Positions 1-9,905 of a stretch of DNA of 64,000 bases are shown here, in pieces. Source of the DNA: Campanula takesimana. Lineage: Eukaryota > Streptophyta > Magnoliopsida > Asterales > Campanulaceae. The position numbers and the translations under genes were made by a program. The notes beneath the pieces were generated by a model. That model had not been told where the DNA came from. It saw nothing but the letters and a program-made list of their open reading frames with translations, and ran no database searches. The DNA lies in contig JAOWBW010000301.1 of NCBI GenBank assembly GCA_026119855.1, positions 124,001 to 188,000 on the forward strand, in the 5' to 3' direction. The first letter of the stretch is position 1. The number at the start of each line of letters is the position of its first letter.

Positions 1-621
1 TATTAATATAGTTTCGTTTGATGGTTTATCCATTATTTTACAATTAGGATTTAAAGTATATAAAGTCTTGAAATATATCCGGTAACATATACATATTACT
101 TCTGTTCCTGGTAAATAATTGTAATTATGTGTTTTCACATTTAAAGTCAAAGCATCTAATATATTTTTATCAGTTAATGATAACGATAGATTTGGATATA
201 CATCAAAATAAACTGGACCATGAGCTAGACTGGATTGTATTATTCCCATTAAAGATTGTTTCCAATTTAAATTTCTTCCTTCCCTTAGCACTGCTAAGAA
301 ACTTTCTGGTAATCCCTCTAATGTTAAAGGTTTAAATGCCATTTGTACTAAACCTATATGTAAAAATTTACGAGTCTTCTTATATAAGCTAATATCCCTT
401 TTATGTAATAATTTAATTATCATTTCTTCATTATTTAACTCAACTGATTCTTCTGTAGTTTTCACAATTTGTGTAAGTCCTAGTTTTTCAAATGCTCCTA
501 ACTGGTATATTACCCTAGGTTTAATTTTAAGAATTGTCCATTTATTTAATAATTCTATTTCCATAGGAAATTCATATTCATTACTTATTGTATTCTTAAT
601 ATTTAAACTATAATGAGTCAT
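1..621 (-). CDS. Endogenous caulimovirid movement protein, N-terminal part (runs off left edge)
   Basis: The minus strand is open for all 207 codons from the ATG at 621-619 to the window edge; stops lie just upstream in frame (TAG 10 codons before), which fixes this start. The frame resembles 30K-superfamily movement proteins of plant pararetroviruses (Caulimoviridae), which move virus through plasmodesmata. The recognisable part is a proline- and asparagine-containing block about residues 150-190, with a DALTLNVKTHNY core, a LPGTEV stretch and a CYRIYFK ending. A tRNA-Met primer site lies 65 nt upstream (686-697), as expected when the movement protein begins the first ORF, the layout of Petuvirus and Florendovirus genomes. 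No capsid or polymerase part is inside the window. Family call rests on motif recognition, not a search. It could be one intact segment of an otherwise broken copy. Confidence 0.72.
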   Translation of the reverse strand, partial: MTHYSLNIKNTISNEYEFPMEIELLNKWTILKIKPRVIYQLGAFEKLGLTQIVKTTEESVELNNEEMIIKLLHKRDISLYKKTRKFLHIGLVQMAFKPLTLEGLPESFLAVLREGRNLNWKQSLMGIIQSSLAHGPVYFDVYPNLSLSLTDKNILDALTLNVKTHNYNYLPGTEVICICYRIYFKTLYTLNPNCKIMDKPSNETILI

Positions 622-838
622 ATAATAATTTAATTTTGTTGTGTTGAACTATGATTATACTAAATAATATGCCTAATGTTCCTAGGCTCTGATACCAAAT
701 ACTATTCGGACCTTTCTAAGGTATTAAGATTAAAAATATCTATGATTAAATATCATAGGTATTTTTACAGACTAGCTTAAACCGTCAAGATTACTAACTC
801 TAGGCAATTTTACAAATAACAAGACCGTCAAGGATTCC

Positions 839-841
<3 letters not shown>
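622..841 (-). other. Leader/intergenic end of the endogenous pararetrovirus
   Basis: Non-coding AT-rich sequence between the movement-protein ATG and a TA microsatellite. It holds the primer site and short direct repeats (CCGTCAAG near 783 and 824). No LTR-like TG end follows the primer site, which argues for a pararetrovirus rather than a Copia LTR element. Confidence 0.5.
686..697 (-). promoter_or_regulatory. Primer-binding site, initiator tRNA-Met type
   Basis: On the minus strand these 12 bases read TGGTATCAGAGC, the standard complement of the 3' end of plant initiator tRNA-Met used to prime minus-strand DNA in caulimovirids and Copia elements. Confidence 0.8.

Positions 842-894
<53 letters not shown>
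842..894. repeat. (TA)n microsatellite, about 26 units
   Basis: Uninterrupted TA dinucleotides. A shorter TA tract resumes at 1220-1236 on the far side of the MITE, so the MITE sits inside one original tract. TA tracts are reported to flank endogenous florendovirus insertions. Confidence 0.95.
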
Positions 895-902
<8 letters not shown>

Positions 903-905
903 ATA

Positions 906-1217
906 CTCCCTCCGCCCCAGCACAAGTAGGACTAGAGGGGTTTGCACACTAATTAAGGCAAATTAGTAAATGTGTTGTAGAAAATGAAGAGAGAGAATGA
1001 GTTGAGTAAATAGTAGTGTTAGTTGGATAAATTGAGTGGTGGAAAATGAAGAGAGAGAATGAGTGGGATAAATTGTAGTGTTGGTTGAATAAATTGAGTG
1101 GTGGAAAATAACGAGAGAGAATGATTGGGGTTGAAACATTTCCATTTTGGGCAGTCTCACTTTTAGTGGGACGGCCTAAAAGGGAAAGAAGTCTCACTTG
1201 TGCTTGGACGGAGGGAG
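906..1217. mobile_element. Stowaway-like MITE (Tc1/mariner type), 312 bp
   Basis: Ends are CTCCCTCCG at 906 and its complement CGGAGGGAG at 1217, each flanked by the TA target dinucleotide (904-905 and 1218-1219). This terminal sequence is the hallmark of plant Stowaway MITEs. The terminal repeat continues inward (CAGCACAAGT / ACTTGTGCTTGG). The interior carries three imperfect copies of a 62-64 bp purine-rich unit starting near 975, 1038 and 1101. It has no coding capacity and would need a mariner transposase in trans. Confidence 0.88.
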
Positions 1218-1296
1218 TAAATATATATATATATATGATGGGTTTATTAAAAGAGAGTAAATACATACTCAATGTATTGAGAAACCTCATCACAGG

Positions 1297-1800
1297 TCAA
1301 TAAAACATATGCTCTTGCTGCTTTGTATTCCTTATCAGTGAGAAATCGGTTTTTTCCTTCGCAAAAGCTCGACCCGAGTTTTTAAATATTGAAATTACAT
1401 ATTCTTGCTCATCTTCATCAAAGCATTCATCGACATTACGAGGCACATTTCTGCTTTTTGTTCTAACATGATCATCGAAATAATATGATCAAAACATTGA
1501 TGCCTCTTCCATCAAATATGCATTTGCAATGGATCCCTCTACTCTCGCTTTGTTTTTCATATTAAGTTTCAACTTGCGAAGATACCTACAAAGGATTTTC
1601 TAGAAGTATAAACAACTTTTATTTGGATATAGTCTTATAATAGCACAAGTAGTTAATACCTTTCAAATGGATACATCCATCTGTATTGCACTGGACTGGC
1701 GATTCTTTCTTCGTAAGGCAAGTGAACCGGTAAATGCTCCATCGAGTCAAAAAAACTTGACGGGAATATGCGCTCAAATTTACATAGGATAACAACTACG
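1297..1800 (-). pseudogene. CACTA (En/Spm) element remnant, DUF4218-type domain with intron
   Basis: Minus-strand translation gives an IFPSSFFDSMEHLPVHLPYE block followed by VQYRWMYPFER, then YLRKLKLNMKNKARVEGSIA, which is the DUF4218 region found with CACTA transposases. The two coding blocks (1660-1800 and 1297-1585) are separated by a 74-nt GT-AG intron at 1586-1659; splicing joins the codons for FER and YLR exactly. One in-frame TGA at 1489-1491 replaces what looks like a cysteine codon, and the frame ends at 1297-1299. The amino-terminal transposase, terminal repeats and the other ORF are absent, so this is a fragment. It abuts an unrelated zinc-knuckle remnant at about 1803. Confidence 0.75.
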
Positions 1801-1802
1801 CG

Positions 1803-2340
1803 TCAGATTTGACGCATAGACCCTTTCCTGCAAGAGACTGCTTCATGCCCTAACAAACCACACTTGTCACAGAAAAATACATTACCCTTATATTCAATCT
1901 CTTGATAAAAACCATTATCCCGAGTAGTTCCCAAAAAAAATTGGTCCGGCTTAGTTTGGGATACATCCATTTCAACACAAATTCGTGCAAAACCATGATG
2001 AGTGAACCCAACTGATTTCTCATCTGCACGTAAAAAGGTTCCCAACAGATTGCCTACATTCTCCAAAAAAGCATACAATGTAAAGGCAAATTAGGCAATC
2101 ATAGACACACCGTAATACAAGGATTATCAATTGTGTAATCAAATTCTGGAGTCCATCTAAAACAGCGAAACATAGAATTCATGATTACATTTGTCTCCAA
2201 AGCTAAAGCCTTTGTTAAATTCTCATGTGTAGTAATATACACTAGAACATGACGAGGATCAAGCAATCCTACATTAAAAACACCCTTCAACCCCCAATGC
2301 TGTTTAATGTGGTCATGAATTACCTTGAGTTATGGATGGC
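1803..2340 (-). pseudogene. DUF4283 / zinc-knuckle fragment (LINE ORF1-like)
   Basis: Two minus-strand frames in series: 2099-2290 shows a LLDPRHVLVYI and FRWTPEFDY block typical of DUF4283, and 1803-2078 continues with a GFARICVEMD block and a zinc knuckle, CDKCGLLGHEAVSC (CX2CX4HX4C). This pair is common in plant LINE ORF1 proteins and derived nucleic-acid-binding proteins. The frames are shifted relative to each other near 2085, the start is missing, and no endonuclease or reverse transcriptase follows. Function would have been RNA binding. The segment from 2341 to 2466 shows nothing recognisable. Confidence 0.6.
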
Positions 2341-2466
2341 CAGCAGTAAATTTTAAGACTGTCCCTCCATACTTAAGATGGTCCAAAGTGGAAAAGTTTT
2401 AATAATTTTTTATTCAATAAGACTCACTTGTAATATTCACAAAAACAATCCACTTACTATATCTAG

Positions 2467-3116
2467 TGTTGGGTTAATGCCTTTGAATTTGGGACGCCGA
2501 GTTAAAGGATTAGACAACAGACGAATTTCGTAATTTCGGGACGAGCACAGAACAGGGGTCCGGCCGGACCAGAGGAAGGACCCGACCGGACCAGGAAGAC
2601 GTCGGAAATAAGGCTTCTGGAAAAGAGGAAGATCCGACTGGGTATAGCATGAGGTGAGGCCGGACCAAGCATGGATACGGGCGGACCATGCCTATGACCC
2701 GGGTGGACCATGAGCCAGAAAGTCCAGATTTGCGGCAGACTTCCAGTTTCGTGGAAAGAAAGGTTTTGAGTCCATTTTGGACTTGTATTCCAAGTTCTTA
2801 CCAGGTTTTGATCTAGGCTTTGAGTAGTATAAATACAAGCTATTATCCTAGGCTTAAAATCAGCCTCACACCTCAAATTGTCATAGACAAATTATTAGAG
2901 TGCTCAGAGAGATTTATAATTCTAGAGTTGCACAGTTAGAAATTTTGTGATCAAAATTCGTGCAACAGTAATAGTATGATATTTGCAATTGTTTCTCCAG
3001 ATTGATAATAATATTCTCTCCCCTCCCCATGGACGTAGCCAAGTTGGTGAACCATGTAAATCTGTGTTCTTGTGATTGCTTGCTTTTCTTATCAAGTCTT
3101 GTTTATTGCTCTAACA
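2467..3116 (+). repeat. El1 5' LTR
   Basis: Begins TGTTGGG and ends CTAACA just before the primer site. TATAAATA lies at 2828-2835. A cluster of GC-rich words, including the perfect palindrome GGTCCGGCCGGACC at 2557-2570, lies upstream of the TATA box. No second copy is available, so the boundaries rest on the ends and the primer site. Confidence 0.8.
2555..2835 (+). promoter_or_regulatory. El1 LTR promoter: GC-word cluster and TATA box
   Basis: About six imperfect copies of a CGGxCGGACCA word (near 2557, 2578, 2630, 2660, 2680 and 2700) precede TATAAATA at 2828. They look like repeated protein-binding sites; no factor can be named from sequence. Confidence 0.5.
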
Positions 3117-3118
3117 AG

Positions 3119-3130
3119 TGGTATCAGAGC
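3119..3130 (+). promoter_or_regulatory. El1 primer-binding site (tRNA-Met)
   Basis: TGGTATCAGAGC two bases after the LTR end. Confidence 0.9.
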
Positions 3131-3198
3131 TCTGGTAACAGACCAGAGCTTTGGTTCGTGTTTAGAGATTCAGGGATTCCGCTGCGGAGAACGACAAG

Positions 3199-4110
3199 AT
3201 GGGTCAAGGAGAAGATTCGATCGATAAGTTCAATGAGAAGAATAGTTTTTCTCTTTGGCAAATCAAGATGAAGGCTTTGTTGATAGACAGAGAATCATGG
3301 GAACTGTTGGAGATTGCAATCAGGGATCGTAAGGATCCCAAGGGTAAGGCAGTCGACACAGAATCTACCCCTGCGGTAGAATTATCAGAGAAGGACAAAC
3401 AAACAGCAACAAAGGAGGCAGCAGCGTTAAAGAAGTTAGATCAGAAGGCTCATGCCAAGATCATCAGACAGTTGGATGATGAGATTCTAACAAATGTTGC
3501 AGGAACGGACTCCGGAAGCGATCTTTGGCTAAAGTTGGAAGATATGTACATGACACGTTCATTGACCAACCAGTTATACCTGAAGAAGAATTTGTCTGAT
3601 TGTCGCATGACAGAAGGTACTCCCATTAATGATCATCTTGATCGATTTACTTCTGCATTACTTGAACTGCGTAATATAGGAGTTACTGTGGATGATGAGG
3701 ATGCAACCTTGTAGCTTCTAGTATCTTTACCTATGTCTTATGAACATTATGTCAATTCGTGCATAAATCGTAAAGATGGTATCACTCTAGAGGAAGTGAA
3801 AAATTCCTTCAAGATGAGGGAATTACGTCGAAAGGTGAGTGGGAATGGGGCAGATACCCAGTCATTATGTTTGGTTACTAGCAGTAGCAATAAGGGCTCT
3901 AGGGGGAAGAAGAACAATACATGTAATTATTCACACAAAAGGGGTCCAAAACCTGGGGATGTCTGTAATTTCTAAAAGGAGAAGGGCATTAGAAATTAGA
4001 TTGTTCCAAAAAGAAGCGAGGCGAGGCACCGGTCAGAGCAGAGGCCATGGTGACCAGAGATAGCAGTTCAGATGAGGATTATGCTCTAGTTACATCAGAA
4101 TCAGAACGCG
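3199..4110 (+). pseudogene. El1 gag (Copia, UBN2-type) with degraded zinc knuckle
   Basis: ATG at 3199 opens 171 codons with a gag N-terminus (KFNEKNSFSLWQIKMKALL) and the UBN2 core (LWLKLEDMYMTRSLTNQLYL). A TAG at 3712-3714 interrupts the frame, which resumes in the same frame to 3975 (SLPMSYEHYVNS ... GITLEEVKNSF). The zinc knuckle follows near 3965 but is broken by TAA at 3973 and a one-base shift. The protein would have formed the capsid-like particle. The match to TNT1/Tork-type gags is by eye. Confidence 0.8.
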
Positions 4111-4119
4111 CATCTGATG

Positions 4120-4826
4120 CGTAGATTCTTGATTCAGGAGCTTCTTACATATTAGTCCTAGGAGAGAATGGTTTATTGATTACAGGCAGATAGATGGCGG
4201 TGATATAAGTATGGCCAACAGTGCAGTCTGTAAGGTTTTCGGTATTGGTTTGATCAAGGTCAGGAATCATGATGGTAGGTTTGTCACTTTGAACGAGGTT
4301 TGACACATTCCACTTATGACGAAGAATCTGATTTCTCTTAGTCAACTAGACAACAAAGGGTTCAGTTTCAAAGGTAAAGGTGGAGGAGTTAGTGTGTGTA
4401 ACGGTTCAGAAGTGGTGCTGAGAGGCCTTAAGCGGGGCTCCTTAAATTTCCTCTAAGGAAGGACGCTTGTAGGGTCAGCTATGGTTGCATCATCAGAAGT
4501 GAATGAGGGAGATATGTCTAAGCTGTGGCACATAAGCATTCGAGGGATGCAAGAGTTGGATAAAAGGGATCTTCTATGTGGCCATAAGATCAATGATCTT
4601 AAATTTTGTGAGCATTGTGTTCTAGGGAAGATGAAGCATAATAGTTTTCCCAACGGCATACATAACACAAAAGGCATTCTGGATTACATCCACTTAGATT
4701 ATTGGGGACCTTCACGTTAGGAATCACTAAGGGGGAACATATATTTCTCGTCTATGGTTGATGATTATTCGAGGAAGACTTGGGTGATTATCAGGAAGCA
4801 CAAGAATGAGGCTCTAAGGAATTTAA
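4120..4826 (+). pseudogene. El1 protease and integrase N-terminal part
   Basis: The aspartic protease DSGAS motif is at about 4130 in a frame full of stops. From 4481 an open stretch gives the GAG-pre-integrase zinc region (LWHISIRGMQEL ... CEHCVLGKMKH) and enters the integrase core (YIHLDYWGPS, first catalytic aspartate), then MVDDYSRKTWV. A TAG at 4718-4720 breaks it. The sequence is cut at 4826 inside the core by el2 and resumes at 13108. The product would have joined element DNA to the chromosome. Confidence 0.75.
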
Positions 4827-6368
4827 TGTTGGGTTTCGTAGTAACATGCGCAGCGGAATTAAGCATTTAAAATTTATGAAACCCAAAGCCCATAGATCCA
4901 TTCATATGATTAAGTCAAATATAACATAATGAATACTAGAATACTAACCCTTGATTCCTTTGATTTTGCAACCTAGAAGTCAATGGAGGCTTGAAATCTT
5001 GATCACGAACAAAGCAAGAATCACGAACTATGAAGATGATAAGTTTCACACTCTAGCGGTATCCACACCACGAACGAATATCAAGAACACTTGATTTTGG
5101 TTGCTAGACCAAATTATGAAACACGCTTTCACAATTGTAAGAACTATATGGAATTATGAATATTCTTGTTCTTCACTTTTGGGATCTTAGAACAAGAAAA
5201 TAACCCTTCAAAACCCTTTGGAGGCACTCATAATAATGTGCTTAATGACTGCTGAAAGGATCCTTAAATAGGTCCTAATCCTTAACCCTTAAGGACTTAG
5301 GAAACCTAAATCCCGTCACAAAATTAAGCTGCAGAGTTTCTGACCCGACTGCACTGGAACGGTCGTGCCCTTTAAGGCGCACGGTCGTGCCAATAGGTGC
5401 GCATGTTGCCACCAGCCGCCCAATATTAGCACGGTCGTGCTTTGCTTTTGGCACGGTCGTGCCAGTCACCCCGCAAGACTTTGCCTTTGTTCGATTTATG
5501 GCACGGTCGTGCCCTTTAAGGCGCACGGCCGTGCCAGTTCAACTTTTAGGCATTTTTCCATAATTCCAATTCAGTCCTTCATGATTCGTTCTATTCGTGT
5601 GTGACCCTCTAAGATTACACTAAGTTGGCAATGAGCCCAAACATGAACCCATAAGATATGATTAGGCTCTAGCAAACCGTCATACCTACCCAAATAGTGT
5701 AACTAGATACAAGTTCACATTCCTTTTAGAACATGTCATAATCCCTTTGCCCACGATTTCTTTGAACACAAGTCATGGTCAACAAGTCAACTTGTTTTGT
5801 TCAATACTTTTCTCGATCCCGAATATGTTGATAATCCAAATTACATTGATCCAATCAATCCATTTGAGTTTGGCCAAACATTTCATCAACATCATTCCTT
5901 CGAGGGGCCCAAGCTTGACATCTCTCCGAAGAGGGAAAAATCCAATTAGCTTATTATTCTTCCCTACGTGAATCCGATTATGCCAATCATACCCTTTATA
6001 GCTACCATGTTAAGGCAGTGTTTGAATATGTCAAACATAATCTTCATTAAGTGGAAGACTATAATAACTTCATGTCTAAGGATTCAAACGACATAACTAA
6101 TATGAGATTTATATATAACATCGACCATGACATAAATCTCATACCGCGGGTCATGTCCAGTACCTTGTTCCAAACAAGTACCCATAAATCTAACATGATC
6201 ATCCCATGATCATTTAGCCTTTATACTACTGCTTAACAAGCTCTAGGAACAGAGATTATTATAAGCAAACATGAGCCATAATAATAATCTTATTATCTCT
6301 TTATTATTATGAATAAAATGATAACTTATACAACGTTTAAAAACGTGCCTAGGGCACCAACACCAACA
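4827..6368 (-). repeat. El2 3' LTR
   Basis: Begins TGTTGGG and ends CCAACA in plus-strand reading; matched by 11588-13107. It carries six copies of the near-palindrome GGCACGGTCGTGCC between 5355 and 5535 and a minus-strand TATTTAA box at 5264-5270. Confidence 0.93.
5264..5535 (-). promoter_or_regulatory. El2 LTR promoter: palindromic word array and TATA box
   Basis: Six words of the form GGCACG-GT-CGTGCC lie 85-270 bp upstream of TATTTAA on the minus strand. One copy (5428-5441) reads AGCACGGTCGTGCT, so both outer bases have changed and the palindrome is kept. The 5' LTR has the same cluster at about 12117-12275 with one copy fewer. Confidence 0.55.
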
Positions 6369-6380
6369 ATCTCCCACTTG
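6369..6380 (-). promoter_or_regulatory. El2 polypurine tract
   Basis: Minus strand reads CAAGTGGGAGAT directly before the 3' LTR; it primes plus-strand DNA. The same sequence sits in the same place in el3. Confidence 0.8.
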
Positions 6381-9250
6381 CCCTAGGCCCAATTCCCTAG
6401 GTATCCAATACCTATGGACCTAATATGACCATCATGTCTTAGCTTGTTGAAGTCCCATTGTTTAGTGTGTCCGTAACGTTATCATTAGTAGGTACTTTGC
6501 ATATATGTACGTCTCCCTTATCAACGATTTCTCGAACGATAAGAGAACACCTAAGTATGTGTTTGGATTTGGGATGTGCTCTTGGTTCCTTTGCTTGATC
6601 AATAGCACCACTATTATCACTAATATGGTCTATTGGATTAGCAATACTAGGAACCATATTAAGTTCACCAATGAACTTCTTAATCAAAACAACTTCCTTT
6701 GAAGCATCCTATGCAGCGATATACTTAGTTTTAGTCGTAGAATTAGTAACTGTACTCTGCTTGGAACCATTCCAACTTACAGCTTCACCATTAGTTATAA
6801 AACTCGATTGTGATTTTTCTATTATCTTTGTTGGTTTGGAAGCATGCATCCGAGATCATCTTCCATACCTTCATAGATCATAAACGAATCTTTAGTTCTT
6901 CTAAAGTACTTTAAGAATCGCTCTCATAGCCATCCAGTGAATCTCACCGGTGTCGGATTGATATCTACTCGTCATGCTCCAAGCATTAGATATATCCGGC
7001 TTAGTACTTATCATGGCATCATGGATCCAATTGCCGAAGCAAATGGCATCTCATTCATTTTCTTATGCTCATCTTTTGTCTTTAGGACATTGAGTCTTGC
7101 TTAGAGAAACTCCATGTAACACTGACAAATGTCCTCTCTTAGAATTTTCCTTGCGGAATCTTCTTATGACTTTGTCAATGTATGTACATTGGCTTTAAAC
7201 CATTTAGCTTCCTTGATCTATCTCTATAGATCTTAATGCCAATGACTTATGTGGCTTCATCCATATTCTTCATTGCAAAACACTTTCTCAACCAAATCTT
7301 TACAGATTAAAGTATAGGAATGTCGTTTCCAATGAGCAATATGTCATCCACATATAAAATAAGGAATAACACTATTCTCCCACTAATCTTCTTGTGTATA
7401 CAAGGTTCTTATTCGTTCTTGATGAAACCAAACTATTTGAATCTTCAAAACGGAGATTCCAACTCCCATAAACTTGCTTCAATCCATCCAATGGATTTCC
7501 GCAACTTACATACCTTTTAGAATTTTCTTGACTATCAAAACCTTTAGGTTGTATCCAATACATCCTTAAGTGAGTTCCCATTGAGGAACGCTTGTTTTGG
7601 CATCATTTTGTCAAATTTTCATATTCCAAATATGAACATGTGACTATGAAAATTCTAATAAGTTTCTTTCTACCCATGTAAGTTTTTTTTTCTCCAAGAA
7701 AAGTCATTCATCTCCTTTGGTTTTTACACCTTAGGTTAGAATGATCAAGTTCCAAACTTGATTATTATACATGAATTGCCTTTTAGATTTTATGACTCCA
7801 AGCCATTAATCTAAATGTGGAGTTGATATTGCATCTTTGATAGGTGGTAAATACTTCATTCTAAATTAACTTTACCTCAATACTTTCTATTTCGAAATAT
7901 CCAATATTTCTTCTAATAGATTGTATTTTATCATGTGTGCAAGTACTTGTATATCTTGAACGGATTTTCACAACCCCTTGTGAAAACTTGTTCAACTTCC
8001 ATCATAGGTTAAGTACTATTTTCTGGGTCTCGAACCATTCGAGATATGTTTTACTCTCACTGATTCTTTTAGAGATAAATGACTTATCAAGAAAAGCACC
8101 CTCATAAGTAACAAACCATTTGTTTCTTATGAGTAAAACATTATCCTCAAGTTTCCTTAGGATATCTCATGAAAATATATTTGATAGATTTAAATGTGAG
8201 TGTGTCCCAGACAGCTCCTTTCCAAAAGGTCTCATCATCTTAAATCTTTATGAAAGACAAACCGAGTTTTCTTTCACCATTTAACCTCTTTTGATGGAAC
8301 TCAAATTAGTGTAGTTATAGCGGTTTGTAATACATAACCCCAAAATTAATAATGGAAGATCAATTTGACTTTATCATCTAATGAACCATATCCAATAAGG
8401 TTTTTTGTACTTCCACGTAGACATATCATTTAGAATGGTGTTCTTAGTGAAGTTAATTGTGAAACTATTTCACAATTTTGACGATGACTGTCAAATTCTT
8501 GGTTTAATTGTTCATCATCTTGATAGAATCAGAATCTTTGAATAATTTTACCAAGTCCAACCAAAATTCTCTTTTAGCATTGCTACTTAATGCACCATAT
8601 ACATTGACATGTATTAGGTCAGGTAAGATATTAGCCTTTCACTATCCATAGTAAAAGATGTCATGGTCCAAGTAAATAAGATTTGCATAGATCATATGAT
8701 TCCAAATCATATGACTTAAAACTCCGTCCTATGAAATTTTAGATATGCATTTCTTATTTATTTGATCAAAACAATGATGCATAAAGAATTTGATTATTTA
8801 TGTCATAACCTCAGTTATTATTTCGTTCTTCAAGATTTAGGATATAAGATTTATTTATATGATAGCACAATTAAGTAAATCATAATAAATAAAACACTTT
8901 TCTTATTCCAAATAAGAAATAAATATCCTTCATTATCTTATGACAAAATAATAATTTCTGCTTCATAAGTAAAGTCACTTTACAAGTGTTCCACGAACAA
9001 TGTTGCAACCATTGCATCATTACCATTCATAGATCAAACTTTAATATAAGCAGTCTTTCAATTTACTAATTATTGCGATATCCAATACCCAATAATTAAA
9101 TTTAGAAAGATTAATTTATAACATAAATATTTCCAAGCGGTAGTCCCACTACCATTTCTTTTATTGATCATCCAGAATTTTGACTACAATCCTAAATGGT
9201 CAATCCAATTGCCATTTTACCAAATTGCATCAATTAGAGTTATTATTTTA
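6381..9250 (-). pseudogene. El2 pol remnant (integrase, reverse transcriptase, RNase H)
   Basis: Minus-strand fragments are collinear with el3. RNase H is seen at 6439-6687 (SDNSGAIDQAKEPRAHPKSK). Reverse transcriptase shows DGLKQVYGSWNLRF at 7400-7480 and an intact YVDD at 7342-7353 within an LYVDDILLIGND block. Integrase and pre-integrase regions (about 7680-9100) are readable only as short pieces between stops. No frame exceeds about 80 codons. The element could not have made its own enzyme in this state. The same decayed sequence type recurs at 57856-59213. Confidence 0.8.
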
Positions 9251-9399
9251 ACCATAATTATTTCCTTTAGGTTTGACAAATCTGTCTTACATTTCCTTTG
9301 GCATTTGGCCTCCTTTTCCATCATGAACCATGAGCATTGGAGAATCCATTCTCCACCATCTTCATCTCCACAGTTTTTTTAGCATATCATGCAACTCGG

Positions 9400-9905
9400 A
9401 GAGATTCTTATTCATTCCAAGCATGTTATAGTTCATCACAAAGTGATTATAACTTTTGGACAATGAATCAAGAATGAGATCCGTGGCTTGCTCCAATCCA
9501 ATTGGACAACCAAGTTTCTCAAGATGCTCTACGTAGCCTTTATCTTAAGCATGTGAGGTTCCACTTATTGCCCTTTACTCCTTTTGCAAGAAGTGAATGC
9601 AATAATGGTTTTATACCTCTCTTGCCTAGATTTCTCTTTGAACCATGTAACTCAACTCCACGCCTATCTAATAGGCTTCTACAAGTTCCAAACTTTGTTG
9701 GAGTTTTGAGAACATAATCGCGAGCATAAGACAACTCACATTCCTAGAATCATAATCATGATTCTTGTGATTGTCTACTCCGGCATTAGGTTCTTTAGGA
9801 ATTGGCCTATCAAGAATGTACAACCCATCTTCTTGCCTTAGAACCATTCTTAGGCTCAGGATCCAATCCATGAAGTTTGTACCATTCTCTTTGAAGCTCA
9901 TCCTT
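9400..9905 (-). pseudogene. El2 gag remnant
   Basis: The minus strand at 9668-9901 reads a gag N-terminus (GTNFMDWILSLRMVLRQEDG) collinear with el3 gag at 18340-18651, and 9540-9734 continues in another frame. Stops and frameshifts leave no complete capsid protein. Confidence 0.75.

Noticed and set aside
686..841. Primer site as part of a Copia LTR element
   Set aside because: No TG-starting LTR follows it, and the adjacent frame is pararetroviral, not Copia gag.
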